Assembly (NCBI RefSeq): GCF_030851345.1
Contig: NZ_JALPNU010000018.1
Span: 22,811-86,810 of the forward strand
Direction of reading: 5' to 3'
From: Marinifilum sp. D714
Lineage (GTDB): Bacteria > Bacteroidota > Bacteroidia > Bacteroidales > Marinifilaceae
DNA: 64,000 nucleotides
Of the stretch, positions 17,961 to 26,125 are shown piece by piece (the stretch's first letter is position 1; each line of letters opens with the position of its first letter). The position numbers and the translations under genes were made by a program. Under the pieces are notes generated by a model. It was not told the DNA's origin. It was given only the letters and a program-made list of their open reading frames with translations, and did not search any database.

Positions 17961-18833
17961 ATGATTTCATTATCAGAGATTTCTTATATCATTTACGATG
18001 CTGTGGTTTATATCGCCGTGGCATTTGCCATTTTCCTAATTGGAAAATTTGTTTATCAGTTACTTCATCCATCCTTTAAGGTAAAAGAAGAATTGGTAAA
18101 AAAAGACAACTTTGCTTTTGCCATTGCACATGTTGGTTACTATGTTGGCTTGTTATTGGCTATTGGTAGTGCCATTGTTGGTCCTTCAAATGGCTTGGTT
18201 AACGACATTATTGATATTGCAGTTTACGGATTGTTGGCAATTGTTCTTTTAAACTGTTCCATCTTCCTTTCGGATTATTTAATGCTTCGTAATTTCTCTA
18301 TTCGAAAAGAGATTATTGAAGATCAAAATGCCGGAACAGGAATTATCGAAGGTGCTGTTTCTGTTGCATCAGGTTTAATCATTTTTGGCGCTGTTTCAGG
18401 CGAAAGTGGCGATATGCTTTTCGGAATTCTAACAGCAGTGGTGTTTTGGGCATTTGGTCAGTTGGCCTTAATTCTTACAACACGTTTCTACAATTGGATT
18501 ACACCTTACAATATTCATGATCATATAGAAAAAGACAATGTTGCTGTAGGGATTGGTTTTGCAGGAGCAATTATTGCCATTGGTAACTTGATCAGATTCG
18601 GACTAGTAGGAGATTTTGAAGGATGGCTTCCTTCCTTTACCGAGACGGGATTTGAATTGGTGGTAGGTTTAATTCTTCTTCCGGTAATGCGTTTAATTAC
18701 TGATAAGATTTTGCTTCCAGGAGAAAAATTAACGGATGAAATTATCAATCAGGAGAGACCAAATGTAGGGGCTGCCTTGGTAGAGGCTTTTGCATATATT
18801 GGCGGATCGGTATTGATTACATGGTGTTTATAG
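17961..18833 (+). CDS. DUF350 integral membrane protein (two DUF350 units)
   Basis: A 290-residue membrane protein with about eight transmembrane helices arranged as two similar halves: NFAFAIAHVGYYVGLLLAIGSAI in the first and NVAVGIGFAGAIIAIGNLIRFGL in the second, each a DUF350-like unit (YjfL family). The function of DUF350 is unknown. It sits 31 bases after the Ser/Arg-tailed protein and upstream of the membrane aminopropyltransferase, a neighbourhood recurrent for the family. Confidence 0.85.
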   Translation: MISLSEISYIIYDAVVYIAVAFAIFLIGKFVYQLLHPSFKVKEELVKKDNFAFAIAHVGYYVGLLLAIGSAIVGPSNGLVNDIIDIAVYGLLAIVLLNCSIFLSDYLMLRNFSIRKEIIEDQNAGTGIIEGAVSVASGLIIFGAVSGESGDMLFGILTAVVFWAFGQLALILTTRFYNWITPYNIHDHIEKDNVAVGIGFAGAIIAIGNLIRFGLVGDFEGWLPSFTETGFELVVGLILLPVMRLITDKILLPGEKLTDEIINQERPNVGAALVEAFAYIGGSVLITWCL

Positions 18834-18835
18834 AA

Positions 18836-18908
18836 TTATGAATTCAGCATTATAAATTATGAGTTAGGGTGATTTCATTCATAATTCATCATTTATAATT
18901 TATAATTA
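18836..18908. repeat. Imperfect palindromic spacer (copy B)
   Basis: An AT-rich gap between the DUF350 and aminopropyltransferase genes. It contains an inverted exact copy (18884-18900) of the 17-base core at 17021-17037, plus further TAATTCAT/ATGAATTA-like words on both arms. Confidence 0.6.
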
Positions 18909-18915
18909 AGAGGTT

Positions 18916-20454
18916 TTGTTTAAGAGTAAATCAACATTATTAAAGGCAGCAATTTTTGCTACCGGATTTTCTGGAGTAGTAGCAGAGTATATTCTATCTA
19001 CACTGGCAACCTATTTTTTGGGTGATTCAACCCTGCAATGGGTGATGACCATCTCGCTGATGCTATTTTCAATGGGACTTGGTGCTCGTTTCAGTAAGAT
19101 TTTCGAGAAAAACTTATTGAAAGTGTTTTTGCTTCTTGAGTTTACACTGTCAATTCTGGTTTCATTCGCACCTTTACTGGTTTATACGGCATCAGCATAT
19201 ACTCAAGCAATTGGAATAATAATCTATTCGTTGGCAGTATTGGTTGGTTTGCTGATCGGAATGGAAATCCCTTTGGTGATTCGAATCAATGATGAGTACG
19301 AGAAATTACGATTCAATATTTCTAATATTCTGGAGAACGATTATTACGGTAGTTTACTAGGTGGAATATTTTTCGCTTTTATTGGTTTGCCTTTCTTTGG
19401 TTTAATTTATACACCATTTATTCTTGGGTTTGTAAATTTTACAGTTTCAATTGTTGTTATGATTTTCTTATGGGATCTTTTTAAAGCAGGTGAACGAAGA
19501 AAATTATCAGGGATAGCAGTTTTTATTTTGGTATTTCTTACTTCTGGAACAGCCATTGCCGACAGGGTGATTAGTTATGGAGAGCAACTAAAATATGCCG
19601 ATAAGGTAGTTTATGCCGAGCAAACCAAATATCAACGGATTGTAATTACCCAGTGGAAAAATGATTATTGGTTATATCTGAATGGAAACCAGCAATTGTG
19701 TACTCGCGATGAGGTGATGTATCATGAACCTTTGGTGCATCCGGCCATGAGTTTGCATCCAAACCCTGTAAATATTTTGGTATTGGGTGGTGGTGATGGC
19801 TGTGCGGTTCGCGAAATCTTAAAGTATCCGAAAGTTGAGAAGATTACTTTGGTTGATTTAGACCCTGCCATGACAGAATTGGGAAAAACACATTCGATTT
19901 TAACCAAACTGAATGAGAATTCGCTTCATCACGAGAAGGTTGATGTAAATAATGCCGATGGGTTTACTTTTTTGCAAGAGAATGAAGATTACTATGATGT
20001 GGTAATTATCGATCTTCCCGATCCTCGCTCGGTAGAGTTGGGTCGTTTGTATTCCTATGAATTTTACAAACAATGTTACCGACACATGCGACCGGGTGGT
20101 GTGATTGTTACTCAGGCAGGAAGTCCATATTTCGCTACGCGTGCTTTTTCATGTATTGTGGAAACCATGAAAAGTGCAGGATTCGAAACGGTTCCAATGC
20201 ACAACCAGGTGATTACACTTGGCGAATGGGGATGGAGTTTGGGCGTTAAACAAGCTAATGGTGATGTGAAGAAGAGTTTAAGAAAACTCGAGTTTGAGAT
20301 ACCAACTCGTTGGATCAACAATGAGGCAATGGCTTTGATCACATCTTTTGGAAAGGATTATTATCCTTGGGAAAAAGATACAGTTTTAGTTAATAGAATT
20401 CATGAGCCAGTACTTTATAAGTATTATTTAAAAGGAAATTGGGATTTGTACTAA
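18916..20454 (+). CDS. Membrane-anchored polyamine aminopropyltransferase (spermidine synthase-like)
   Basis: A 512-residue fusion of about seven N-terminal transmembrane helices (to about residue 220) with a spermidine synthase-type domain. YHEPLVHPAM matches the substrate-binding motif, LGGGDGCAVREIL near 290-302 the AdoMet/decarboxylated-AdoMet loop, LVDLDPAM the acidic loop, and IIDLPDPRS keeps the catalytic Asp of the usual DSSDP motif. The start is TTG at 18916. The next gene, AdoMet decarboxylase, overlaps by one base (TAATG) and would supply the aminopropyl donor. The membrane anchor suggests that the acceptor is at the envelope and may not be putrescine. Confidence 0.9.
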   Translation: MFKSKSTLLKAAIFATGFSGVVAEYILSTLATYFLGDSTLQWVMTISLMLFSMGLGARFSKIFEKNLLKVFLLLEFTLSILVSFAPLLVYTASAYTQAIGIIIYSLAVLVGLLIGMEIPLVIRINDEYEKLRFNISNILENDYYGSLLGGIFFAFIGLPFFGLIYTPFILGFVNFTVSIVVMIFLWDLFKAGERRKLSGIAVFILVFLTSGTAIADRVISYGEQLKYADKVVYAEQTKYQRIVITQWKNDYWLYLNGNQQLCTRDEVMYHEPLVHPAMSLHPNPVNILVLGGGDGCAVREILKYPKVEKITLVDLDPAMTELGKTHSILTKLNENSLHHEKVDVNNADGFTFLQENEDYYDVVIIDLPDPRSVELGRLYSYEFYKQCYRHMRPGGVIVTQAGSPYFATRAFSCIVETMKSAGFETVPMHNQVITLGEWGWSLGVKQANGDVKKSLRKLEFEIPTRWINNEAMALITSFGKDYYPWEKDTVLVNRIHEPVLYKYYLKGNWDLY

Positions 20455-20810
20455 TGGAAGAGAAAACAAAAATACTTGACGCAAGAATTCACAATTTAAG
20501 GTTTTGGGTTACTGATTGTGATCCAATGCTTTTAAAGGTGAGGTTTCAGAACTATCTGAAAAAGGTGGGTTTTGTGATTTTGAATTGTTCTGATCATCAT
20601 TTTCCTGTACAGGGATATACCGCTTTATGGATGTTGGCCGAATCGCATTTGGCCATTCACACATTCCCAGATAAAGGATATACCTATGTGGAGTTAAGTT
20701 CTTGCAATCAGGGTAAATCGGAGCATTTTAAGAAATTGATTGAAGAGAGCGATTTGCAAGTGAATTGGAATGGTGAAGGGATAGAAATTTGTAAGCCAAC
20801 GGAGAATTAA
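20454..20810 (+). CDS. speD: S-adenosylmethionine decarboxylase proenzyme (prokaryotic class 1B type)
   Basis: A 118-residue self-cleaving pyruvoyl enzyme making decarboxylated AdoMet, the aminopropyl donor. The processing site is AE|SHLAIHTFPD with Ser64 as pyruvoyl precursor; His69 and Cys84 match the processing and catalytic residues of the Thermotoga-type enzyme with a one-residue offset. The ATG at 20454 overlaps the stop of the aminopropyltransferase gene (TAATG), so the two are almost certainly coupled. The in-frame extension back to 20439 is inside the previous gene and is unlikely to be used. Confidence 0.93.
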   Translation: MEEKTKILDARIHNLRFWVTDCDPMLLKVRFQNYLKKVGFVILNCSDHHFPVQGYTALWMLAESHLAIHTFPDKGYTYVELSSCNQGKSEHFKKLIEESDLQVNWNGEGIEICKPTEN

Positions 20811-20826
20811 AAGCGGATAAAAAGGC

Positions 20827-21852
20827 ATGAAAAAAAAACTGGTATATCTGGCGGCATTTCTGGTATATGTATTGGCAATATTGTCGATACAGTGGTTTGA
20901 AAGTCAATCGCCCGATTCGAACATTAAGACCATTGGCGATGCATTTTGGTATGCAATTGTTACGCTAACCACGGTTGGTTATGGCGATTTTTATCCCGTA
21001 ACGTTACCGGGTAAGATTATCGGTTTGCTTGTAATTATAGGTAGCTTAGGAATATTGGGATTTTTAATTGGTGAAATAACGGTAAGATTTAATCAGTATA
21101 TGGAAAAGAAAAAAAGTGGTTTTTGGGGAACCGATTTCGAGAATCATTATGTGATTATTGGTTGGAATGAATTTGCTCAAAAAGTGGCAAATGAAATTAT
21201 TAATGCAGGGCAAAAAGTTGCCGTTGTTACCAACTCTAAAGCAGATTTGGATTTAATTGCTGATCTTTATTCATCGAAAGATGTGTTTTTTCTTTTTGCT
21301 GATTATTCTAATATTGAAGCTTACCAAAAAGTGAATGTATCACAATCGAAACGAGTATTTGTCAATTTTGAGAGTGACTCTGAGACTTTAGTTTTTGTGA
21401 TCAACCTGAAAAAGCAATATCCACAGTCGAATGTGGTTGTGCGTTGTGCAAATCCTAGTTTGAAAGAAACCTTTTTAAATGCTGGAATCGATCATGTGAT
21501 TGCACAAAACGAGGTAGCTTCCAAACTGGTTGCATCCTATCTGTTCGAGCCACATGTTGCCACTTACACCGAAGATTTAATTGCAACTAGTGTTTCCGAT
21601 GAGGATTCGGATATCCAACAATACCTGATTACCGAAGAATGCCAGTTCTCCGGATCGGATTATATGGATGCTTTCCTGAAATTGAAAGTAGACTTTAATG
21701 CCATATTGATTGGTTTGGTACAAGATGGTAAAATCATCAAAAATCCTGTTAAAGGAACCAATGTGCAAACTAATAATTACCTGATTTTAATATCGAGCGG
21801 AGACAGTAAAAAAGCCTTGGAAAACTTTTTTGGCGTAAAAGAGGGGGAGTAG
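20827..21852 (+). CDS. Two-helix potassium channel with RCK/TrkA domain
   Basis: A 341-residue MthK/Kch-like channel subunit. The first helix is at about 4-22; the pore helix and selectivity filter TLTTVGYGDFYPVT are at about 47-60; the second helix is near 62-85. An RCK domain follows with the Rossmann-type start YVIIGWNEFAQKVANE (the GWxE form seen in MthK-type proteins), then a C-terminal TrkA-C-like part. RCK domains gate channels in response to nucleotides or divalent cations. It closes the PspA/aminopropyltransferase run, 16 bases after speD, suggesting control of membrane potential in the same response. Confidence 0.9.
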   Translation: MKKKLVYLAAFLVYVLAILSIQWFESQSPDSNIKTIGDAFWYAIVTLTTVGYGDFYPVTLPGKIIGLLVIIGSLGILGFLIGEITVRFNQYMEKKKSGFWGTDFENHYVIIGWNEFAQKVANEIINAGQKVAVVTNSKADLDLIADLYSSKDVFFLFADYSNIEAYQKVNVSQSKRVFVNFESDSETLVFVINLKKQYPQSNVVVRCANPSLKETFLNAGIDHVIAQNEVASKLVASYLFEPHVATYTEDLIATSVSDEDSDIQQYLITEECQFSGSDYMDAFLKLKVDFNAILIGLVQDGKIIKNPVKGTNVQTNNYLILISSGDSKKALENFFGVKEGE

Positions 21853-21931
21853 AGGCATATTTTCTAAGTATTTAAAGTGATTAAACATGTTTTTGCATTA
21901 AATGAATGTAAAAGTGTTACTAGCAGAAGTG

Positions 21932-21962
21932 TTGATTTTTAATGCTTGTATGAGTACTTTTG
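21932..21962 (+). promoter_or_regulatory. Bacteroidota-type promoter for the lipoprotein gene at 21987
   Basis: TTGA (21932-21935), then 19 bases, then TACTTTTG (21955-21962) match the TTTG/TAnnTTTG promoter of the phylum. Transcription would start near 21969, which supports the ATG at 21987 over the in-frame ATG at 21960. Confidence 0.65.
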
Positions 21963-21986
21963 CAAGTAATATATCAACGCAAGAAT

Positions 21987-22385
21987 ATGAAAAGAATATT
22001 ATTTATTGCATCCATTATTTTATTGTTCTCTTGTTCGAAGGATGAACCTAATCGATTAATGTATGACATTACCTATACAGTTGTGGCTTCAAATGGAGCT
22101 ACGATTAATAAAGTGGAATACAGAGATGGTAAAGGTGAACTCGTAGAGTTACTTGATGTAACTTCACCTTGGACGATTGACATTAGAGTAAGAGCAGGTC
22201 TTGGATTGGAGGCGGCAGCCTATGGTGATGTTCCTTATAAAGGGTCATTAAGTATCACGGCAACTTGGACGCCTGAAGGAGGTGCAGAGCAATCGGAAAC
22301 TGATGCGCTAACTAATGACGAGCCTAATATTATACTTATCAAAGATGGAAGAGTAGAAATTTCAGGTAGAACTTTGCCTGACTAA
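21987..22385 (+). CDS. Small lipoprotein of unknown function
   Basis: A 132-residue protein with a lipoprotein signal MKRILFIASIILLFSC (Cys16), then a single beta-rich domain (YDITYTVVASNGATINKVEYRDGKGE) reminiscent of small periplasmic immunoglobulin-like folds. I do not recognise a family. It has its own promoter and lies after the channel gene, so it is probably not part of that run. Confidence 0.75.
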   Translation: MKRILFIASIILLFSCSKDEPNRLMYDITYTVVASNGATINKVEYRDGKGELVELLDVTSPWTIDIRVRAGLGLEAAAYGDVPYKGSLSITATWTPEGGAEQSETDALTNDEPNIILIKDGRVEISGRTLPD

Positions 22386-22392
22386 CATAGTT

Positions 22393-22851
22393 TTATTCAG
22401 GTTGATAACCTACATCATCAAGTAAATTCGGAGCTTGTGAGGCCAATACGGCTAGTTCATCGGCACGTTCGTTGCCTGGAATGTTGGCATGTCCTTTTAC
22501 CCAAACAAATTTCACATTGTGCTTCTTGTATATTTCAAGAAAACGCATCCATAAATCAGCATTTTTTTTTCCCTTGAAACGCTTCTTTACCCAACCAAAT
22601 ACCCATTTTTTCTCTACTGAGTCAATTACATATTTTGAGTCGGAGTAGATGGTAACGTCACAACCTGGGGTCTTAAGAGCTTCCAATCCTACGATAACGG
22701 CCATCAATTCCATTCGGTTGTTGGTAGTTAGTTTGTATCCCTGATTCAAATCCTTACGATGTTTTCCCGATATTAAAACAACTCCGTATCCTCCCGGACC
22801 TGGATTTCCACTTGCTGCACCATCGGTAAACATTGTAATTTTTGTTGACAT
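22393..22851 (-). CDS. rnhA: Ribonuclease HI
   Basis: A 152-residue nuclease that removes RNA from RNA-DNA hybrids. The active-site carboxylates are visible: Asp in FTDGAASGNPGPGGYG, Glu in NNRMELMAV, Asp in IYSDSKYVID and the late Asp in GNERADELA. Length matches the single-domain bacterial enzyme. It converges on the lipoprotein gene with only 7 bases between the stop codons. Confidence 0.95.
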   Translation of the reverse strand: MSTKITMFTDGAASGNPGPGGYGVVLISGKHRKDLNQGYKLTTNNRMELMAVIVGLEALKTPGCDVTIYSDSKYVIDSVEKKWVFGWVKKRFKGKKNADLWMRFLEIYKKHNVKFVWVKGHANIPGNERADELAVLASQAPNLLDDVGYQPE

Positions 22852-22876
22852 CTTGTTTTGTTTAGGTTTTATAGAT

Positions 22877-22911
22877 CAAAAGTAAAAAAAATAAAAACGG
22901 GTTTACGCAAA
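22877..22911 (-). promoter_or_regulatory. Candidate promoter for rnhA
   Basis: On the minus strand, TACTTTTG (22884-22877) follows TTTG (22911-22908) with a 23-base spacer, slightly longer than usual, 26 bases before the rnhA start. Confidence 0.45.
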
Positions 22912-22966
22912 GAATTGGACTTTTCGACTCTATAACTTTTAAACTGTTCAAAGCTTTTTTATAAAA

Positions 22967-22996
22967 AAAGGATGCCCAAAAATTCGAGCATCCTTT
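22967..22996 (-). terminator. Intrinsic terminator after the S46 peptidase gene
   Basis: A 9-bp stem (AAAGGATGC / GCATCCTTT) with a 12-base loop lies just past the peptidase stop; on the minus strand it is followed by a T-run. Confidence 0.78.
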
Positions 22997-23019
22997 GATA
23001 TTATTTTGTGAGTGGTTTA

Positions 23020-25197
23020 TTACTTCACAATGGTCAATTCGTCAATGATGTTTTTAGCACCAGCAAATTTATCGATGATGAATAGGGTGTAACGTACATC
23101 AAGGTTGATACATCTTTGAAGGTTTTCTTCGAAGTCGATATCACCAGACATAGCTTCTGAGTTACCATCGAAAGCAGTACCAATTAATTCACCATTTCCG
23201 TTAATTACCGGAGAACCTGAGTTACCACCTGTAATGTCATTGTTTGTTAGGAAACAAGTAGGTAATTTACCATTCTTATCTGCATACTGTCCGTAATCTT
23301 TAGCTTCATAAAGCTCTTTCAATTTTGCAGGAACCTGGAATTCGTGACTTGTTGGATCTTCTTTCTCCATTACACCTTTTAAAGTGGTGTAGTGGTAGTA
23401 GTAAGCACCATCTCTTGGCTCATAGCCACCAACATTACCGTAAGTTAAACGAATTGTTGAGTTTGCATCTGGAGCCATTAATTTCTTTTTGTTGATTTGT
23501 AGCAAACCATCAACGAACAAACGTCTTCCTTTGTTCAAATCTTCAGAACCATTGTATGCAGCTTTGTAAATTTTGTAGTATGCTTCCTGAATAGATGCAC
23601 CAGTTTTGTATAAGAAGTCATTTTCCAATACTTCAGCTTCAGGAGCTTCAAGGAATTTGTCGAATTTAGCTTCTGTTGCGAATACTGAATTTGCATACAC
23701 GTTTTCAGCAAATTTTTTGAAATCGTTGTTGTATTCTTTTTCGATTGTTTCAAAAATTGATGGACGGTTTTCCATTGCGATATGATCTGCATAGAATGCA
23801 AATAAACCAGCCATTAATTTTTGATCGGTAGGAGCGTTATAATCTTTATAGAATCTCTTACCTGAAGCTTTTAATGCAGCAATCGCTTTTTCAATTGCTT
23901 CAGCATCTTGAGTTTCTGCTTTCAGAAGTTTTAATAACTTACCTGCTCTTGAAGCAAAACCAGGAGCTTCGGCACCTCTATCCAAAGCTTCGCCAATGTA
24001 TGAAGCTTGGTAAGCTGCATCTTTTCTTTCAGCATAAACTTTTTTAATCATATTTAAAGCTTCGCCATACTTCGCTGCACGTTTTGGTTTAGCGTTAGCC
24101 CACTCCAAGAATTCTTTTTCGATTTCTTTTTTGTGACCCATTGTGTTCAGCTTTTTCAATGCTTTGTTTTGCTCATTTGAGTATTTCCAATAGTTCGCAC
24201 TGCTAGCATGTTTCGAAGCGTATTGAATTCTTACCTTAGGATCTTTCAACATATCATTCATCATGATATCCAATTTTACTGTGCGGATATCGTAACGGTT
24301 CTTGTTGGTAATCTTCATGGTTTCTTCCAAACCATAAGAAGTTAGGTAACGATTTGTAGTTCCAGGGAATCCCATAATCATAGCGAAATCACCTTCTTCA
24401 ACTCCTTTAATAGAGATAGGTAAGTGATGCTTAGGCTTCAAAGGTACGTTGTTTTCTGAGTAAGAAGCAGGTTTGCCATCAGCACCAGTATAAATACGGA
24501 ACATTGAGAAGTCAGCAGTATGACGAGGCCACATCCAGTTGTCAGTATCACCACCAAATTTACCCATTGATTGCGGAGGAGCACCTACCAAACGAACATC
24601 TTTGTAAATCTCATAAATGAAAACAAAGTATTGGTTGCCATTGAACATGCTTTTAACATTAGCTCTCAAGTGAGTACCTTCTTCAGCTTTTTTCTCAATA
24701 GCTGTTGCAGCTTCTTCAATCGCTTTGTAACGATCTTCTTCCGACATATCGTCTTTTACTCCTTTTAAAACATCTTTTGTTACATCTTCCATTCTTACCA
24801 AAATAGAAGCAGTAATACCAGGATTGGTTAGCTCTTCTTTTTTGCTGTAAGCCCAAAATCCGTCTGATAAATAATCATGCTCAGGAGTTGAGTGAGATTG
24901 AATTGCTCCGAATCCACAGTGGTGATTGGTTAAGAATAAACCTTGATCAGAAATAATCTCACCAGTACAGAAATGGCGGAATGGTCTTCCTTCGCTTCCT
25001 AAACCAACAATTGCATCTTTTAAACAAGATTCGTTTACTTTATAAATATCTTCAGCTGTAAGCTTAAAGCCTTTTTCCTGCATTTCTGCAGTGTTCTTTT
25101 TTAAAAGAGATAAAAGCCACATTCCTTCGTCTGCTCTTACAGTAGAGAAGCAAAGCAAAAGACTTAATCCCAATACTAATGATCTTAAGTTTCTCAT
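23020..25197 (-). CDS. S46-family dipeptidyl peptidase, DPP7-like
   Basis: A 725-residue exported serine peptidase with signal peptide MRNLRSLVLGLSLLLCFSTVRA. The catalytic triad segments are FLTNHHCGFGAIQSH (His), MWPRHTADFSMFRIY (Asp) and GGNSGSPV (Ser), as in the S46 family that releases dipeptides from oligopeptides in the periplasm. Eighteen residues after the catalytic Ser lies Gly (AFDGNSEAM); in Porphyromonas this position is Gly in DPP7 (hydrophobic P1) and Arg in DPP11 (Asp/Glu P1), so a DPP7-type preference is inferred. Length is normal for the family. Confidence 0.93.
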   Translation of the reverse strand: MRNLRSLVLGLSLLLCFSTVRADEGMWLLSLLKKNTAEMQEKGFKLTAEDIYKVNESCLKDAIVGLGSEGRPFRHFCTGEIISDQGLFLTNHHCGFGAIQSHSTPEHDYLSDGFWAYSKKEELTNPGITASILVRMEDVTKDVLKGVKDDMSEEDRYKAIEEAATAIEKKAEEGTHLRANVKSMFNGNQYFVFIYEIYKDVRLVGAPPQSMGKFGGDTDNWMWPRHTADFSMFRIYTGADGKPASYSENNVPLKPKHHLPISIKGVEEGDFAMIMGFPGTTNRYLTSYGLEETMKITNKNRYDIRTVKLDIMMNDMLKDPKVRIQYASKHASSANYWKYSNEQNKALKKLNTMGHKKEIEKEFLEWANAKPKRAAKYGEALNMIKKVYAERKDAAYQASYIGEALDRGAEAPGFASRAGKLLKLLKAETQDAEAIEKAIAALKASGKRFYKDYNAPTDQKLMAGLFAFYADHIAMENRPSIFETIEKEYNNDFKKFAENVYANSVFATEAKFDKFLEAPEAEVLENDFLYKTGASIQEAYYKIYKAAYNGSEDLNKGRRLFVDGLLQINKKKLMAPDANSTIRLTYGNVGGYEPRDGAYYYHYTTLKGVMEKEDPTSHEFQVPAKLKELYEAKDYGQYADKNGKLPTCFLTNNDITGGNSGSPVINGNGELIGTAFDGNSEAMSGDIDFEENLQRCINLDVRYTLFIIDKFAGAKNIIDELTIVK

Positions 25198-25287
25198 TTT
25201 AGTTGAATAATTTTAAATATGCCCCAAGTTGTTGCTAATAAGTAAGCACTTGGAGCGTTTGTTGTGTCCAATTATTTTGTTGGCAAG

Positions 25288-25295
25288 CAAAGTTA
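25288..25295 (-). promoter_or_regulatory. Candidate -7 element for the S46 peptidase gene
   Basis: CAAAGTTA on the plus strand is TAACTTTG on the coding strand, about 90 bases before the start. No convincing -33 TTTG is seen. Confidence 0.4.
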
Positions 25296-25463
25296 GTATT
25301 ATTCTATGTATTTTATAAATCCTATAGAAAATCCCAATTAAAGCTTGTTGTGTATTTGTCAGAAAATCAGCTATATATTCTCATGTGGTTTCGATAAAAT
25401 TAGATGAACACATGGATTTTCTCGTTAAAATTGCGCTATAATAGACTGTTAATCATGTGTTTG

Positions 25464-26063
25464 TTAGAATTTTAGTTCCATTTGATCAGGTAGTAAACCA
25501 AAACTCTTACGATGAAATGGACTAATTCCATGTTCACGAATTGCAATTCGATGTTTTTTTGTAGGATATCCCTTGTTGCTATTCCAGTCGTAATACGGAA
25601 AATCCTCATGTATTTTCATCATGAAATCATCACGGTAGGTTTTTGCAAGTATTGAAGCTGCAGCAATTGATGCGTATTTTCCATCTCCTTTTATTACACA
25701 AGTATGTTTGATATTCTTGTATGGATTAAATCGATTGCCATCAATAAGAAGATGCTCAGGTTTGGTTTTTAATTGATCAACAGCTCTGTGCATTGCAAGA
25801 AAAGAAGCATTAAGGATATTAATTTTGTCAATCTCTTCATGATCAACAATTCCTACTGCCCATGCAATAGCTTCCTTTTCTATGGTTTCTCTTAAGAGAT
25901 ATCGTTTCTTTTCTGATAATTTCTTCGAATCATTCAACATTTCATTGCTGAAATTGGTAGGAAGAATTACAGCTGCAGCAAAAACCGGGCCTGCAAGGCA
26001 ACCTCGGCCAGCTTCGTCGCAACCAGCTTCAATGGTATTGTCATGTAAAAATGAATCAAGCAT
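25464..26063 (-). CDS. rnhB: Ribonuclease HII
   Basis: A 199-residue nuclease that excises ribonucleotides from DNA. The N-terminal [22 protein letters not shown] holds the conserved Asp-Glu pair, [10 protein letters not shown] the third acidic residue, and [16 protein letters not shown] the late family motif with the fourth. It is a standalone minus-strand gene. Confidence 0.95.
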   Translation of the reverse strand: MLDSFLHDNTIEAGCDEAGRGCLAGPVFAAAVILPTNFSNEMLNDSKKLSEKKRYLLRETIEKEAIAWAVGIVDHEEIDKINILNASFLAMHRAVDQLKTKPEHLLIDGNRFNPYKNIKHTCVIKGDGKYASIAAASILAKTYRDDFMMKIHEDFPYYDWNSNKGYPTKKHRIAIREHGISPFHRKSFGLLPDQMELKF

Positions 26064-26087
26064 ATCTGTTGAAAATTAAAATTTCGA

Positions 26088-26095
26088 CAAATATA
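26088..26095 (-). promoter_or_regulatory. Candidate -7 element for rnhB
   Basis: CAAATATA on the plus strand reads TATATTTG on the coding strand, 25 bases before the rnhB start, at a typical distance for a short leader. Confidence 0.45.
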
Positions 26096-26125
26096 GTTCA
26101 AATACAATTTAGTAAGTCAGTTAAG

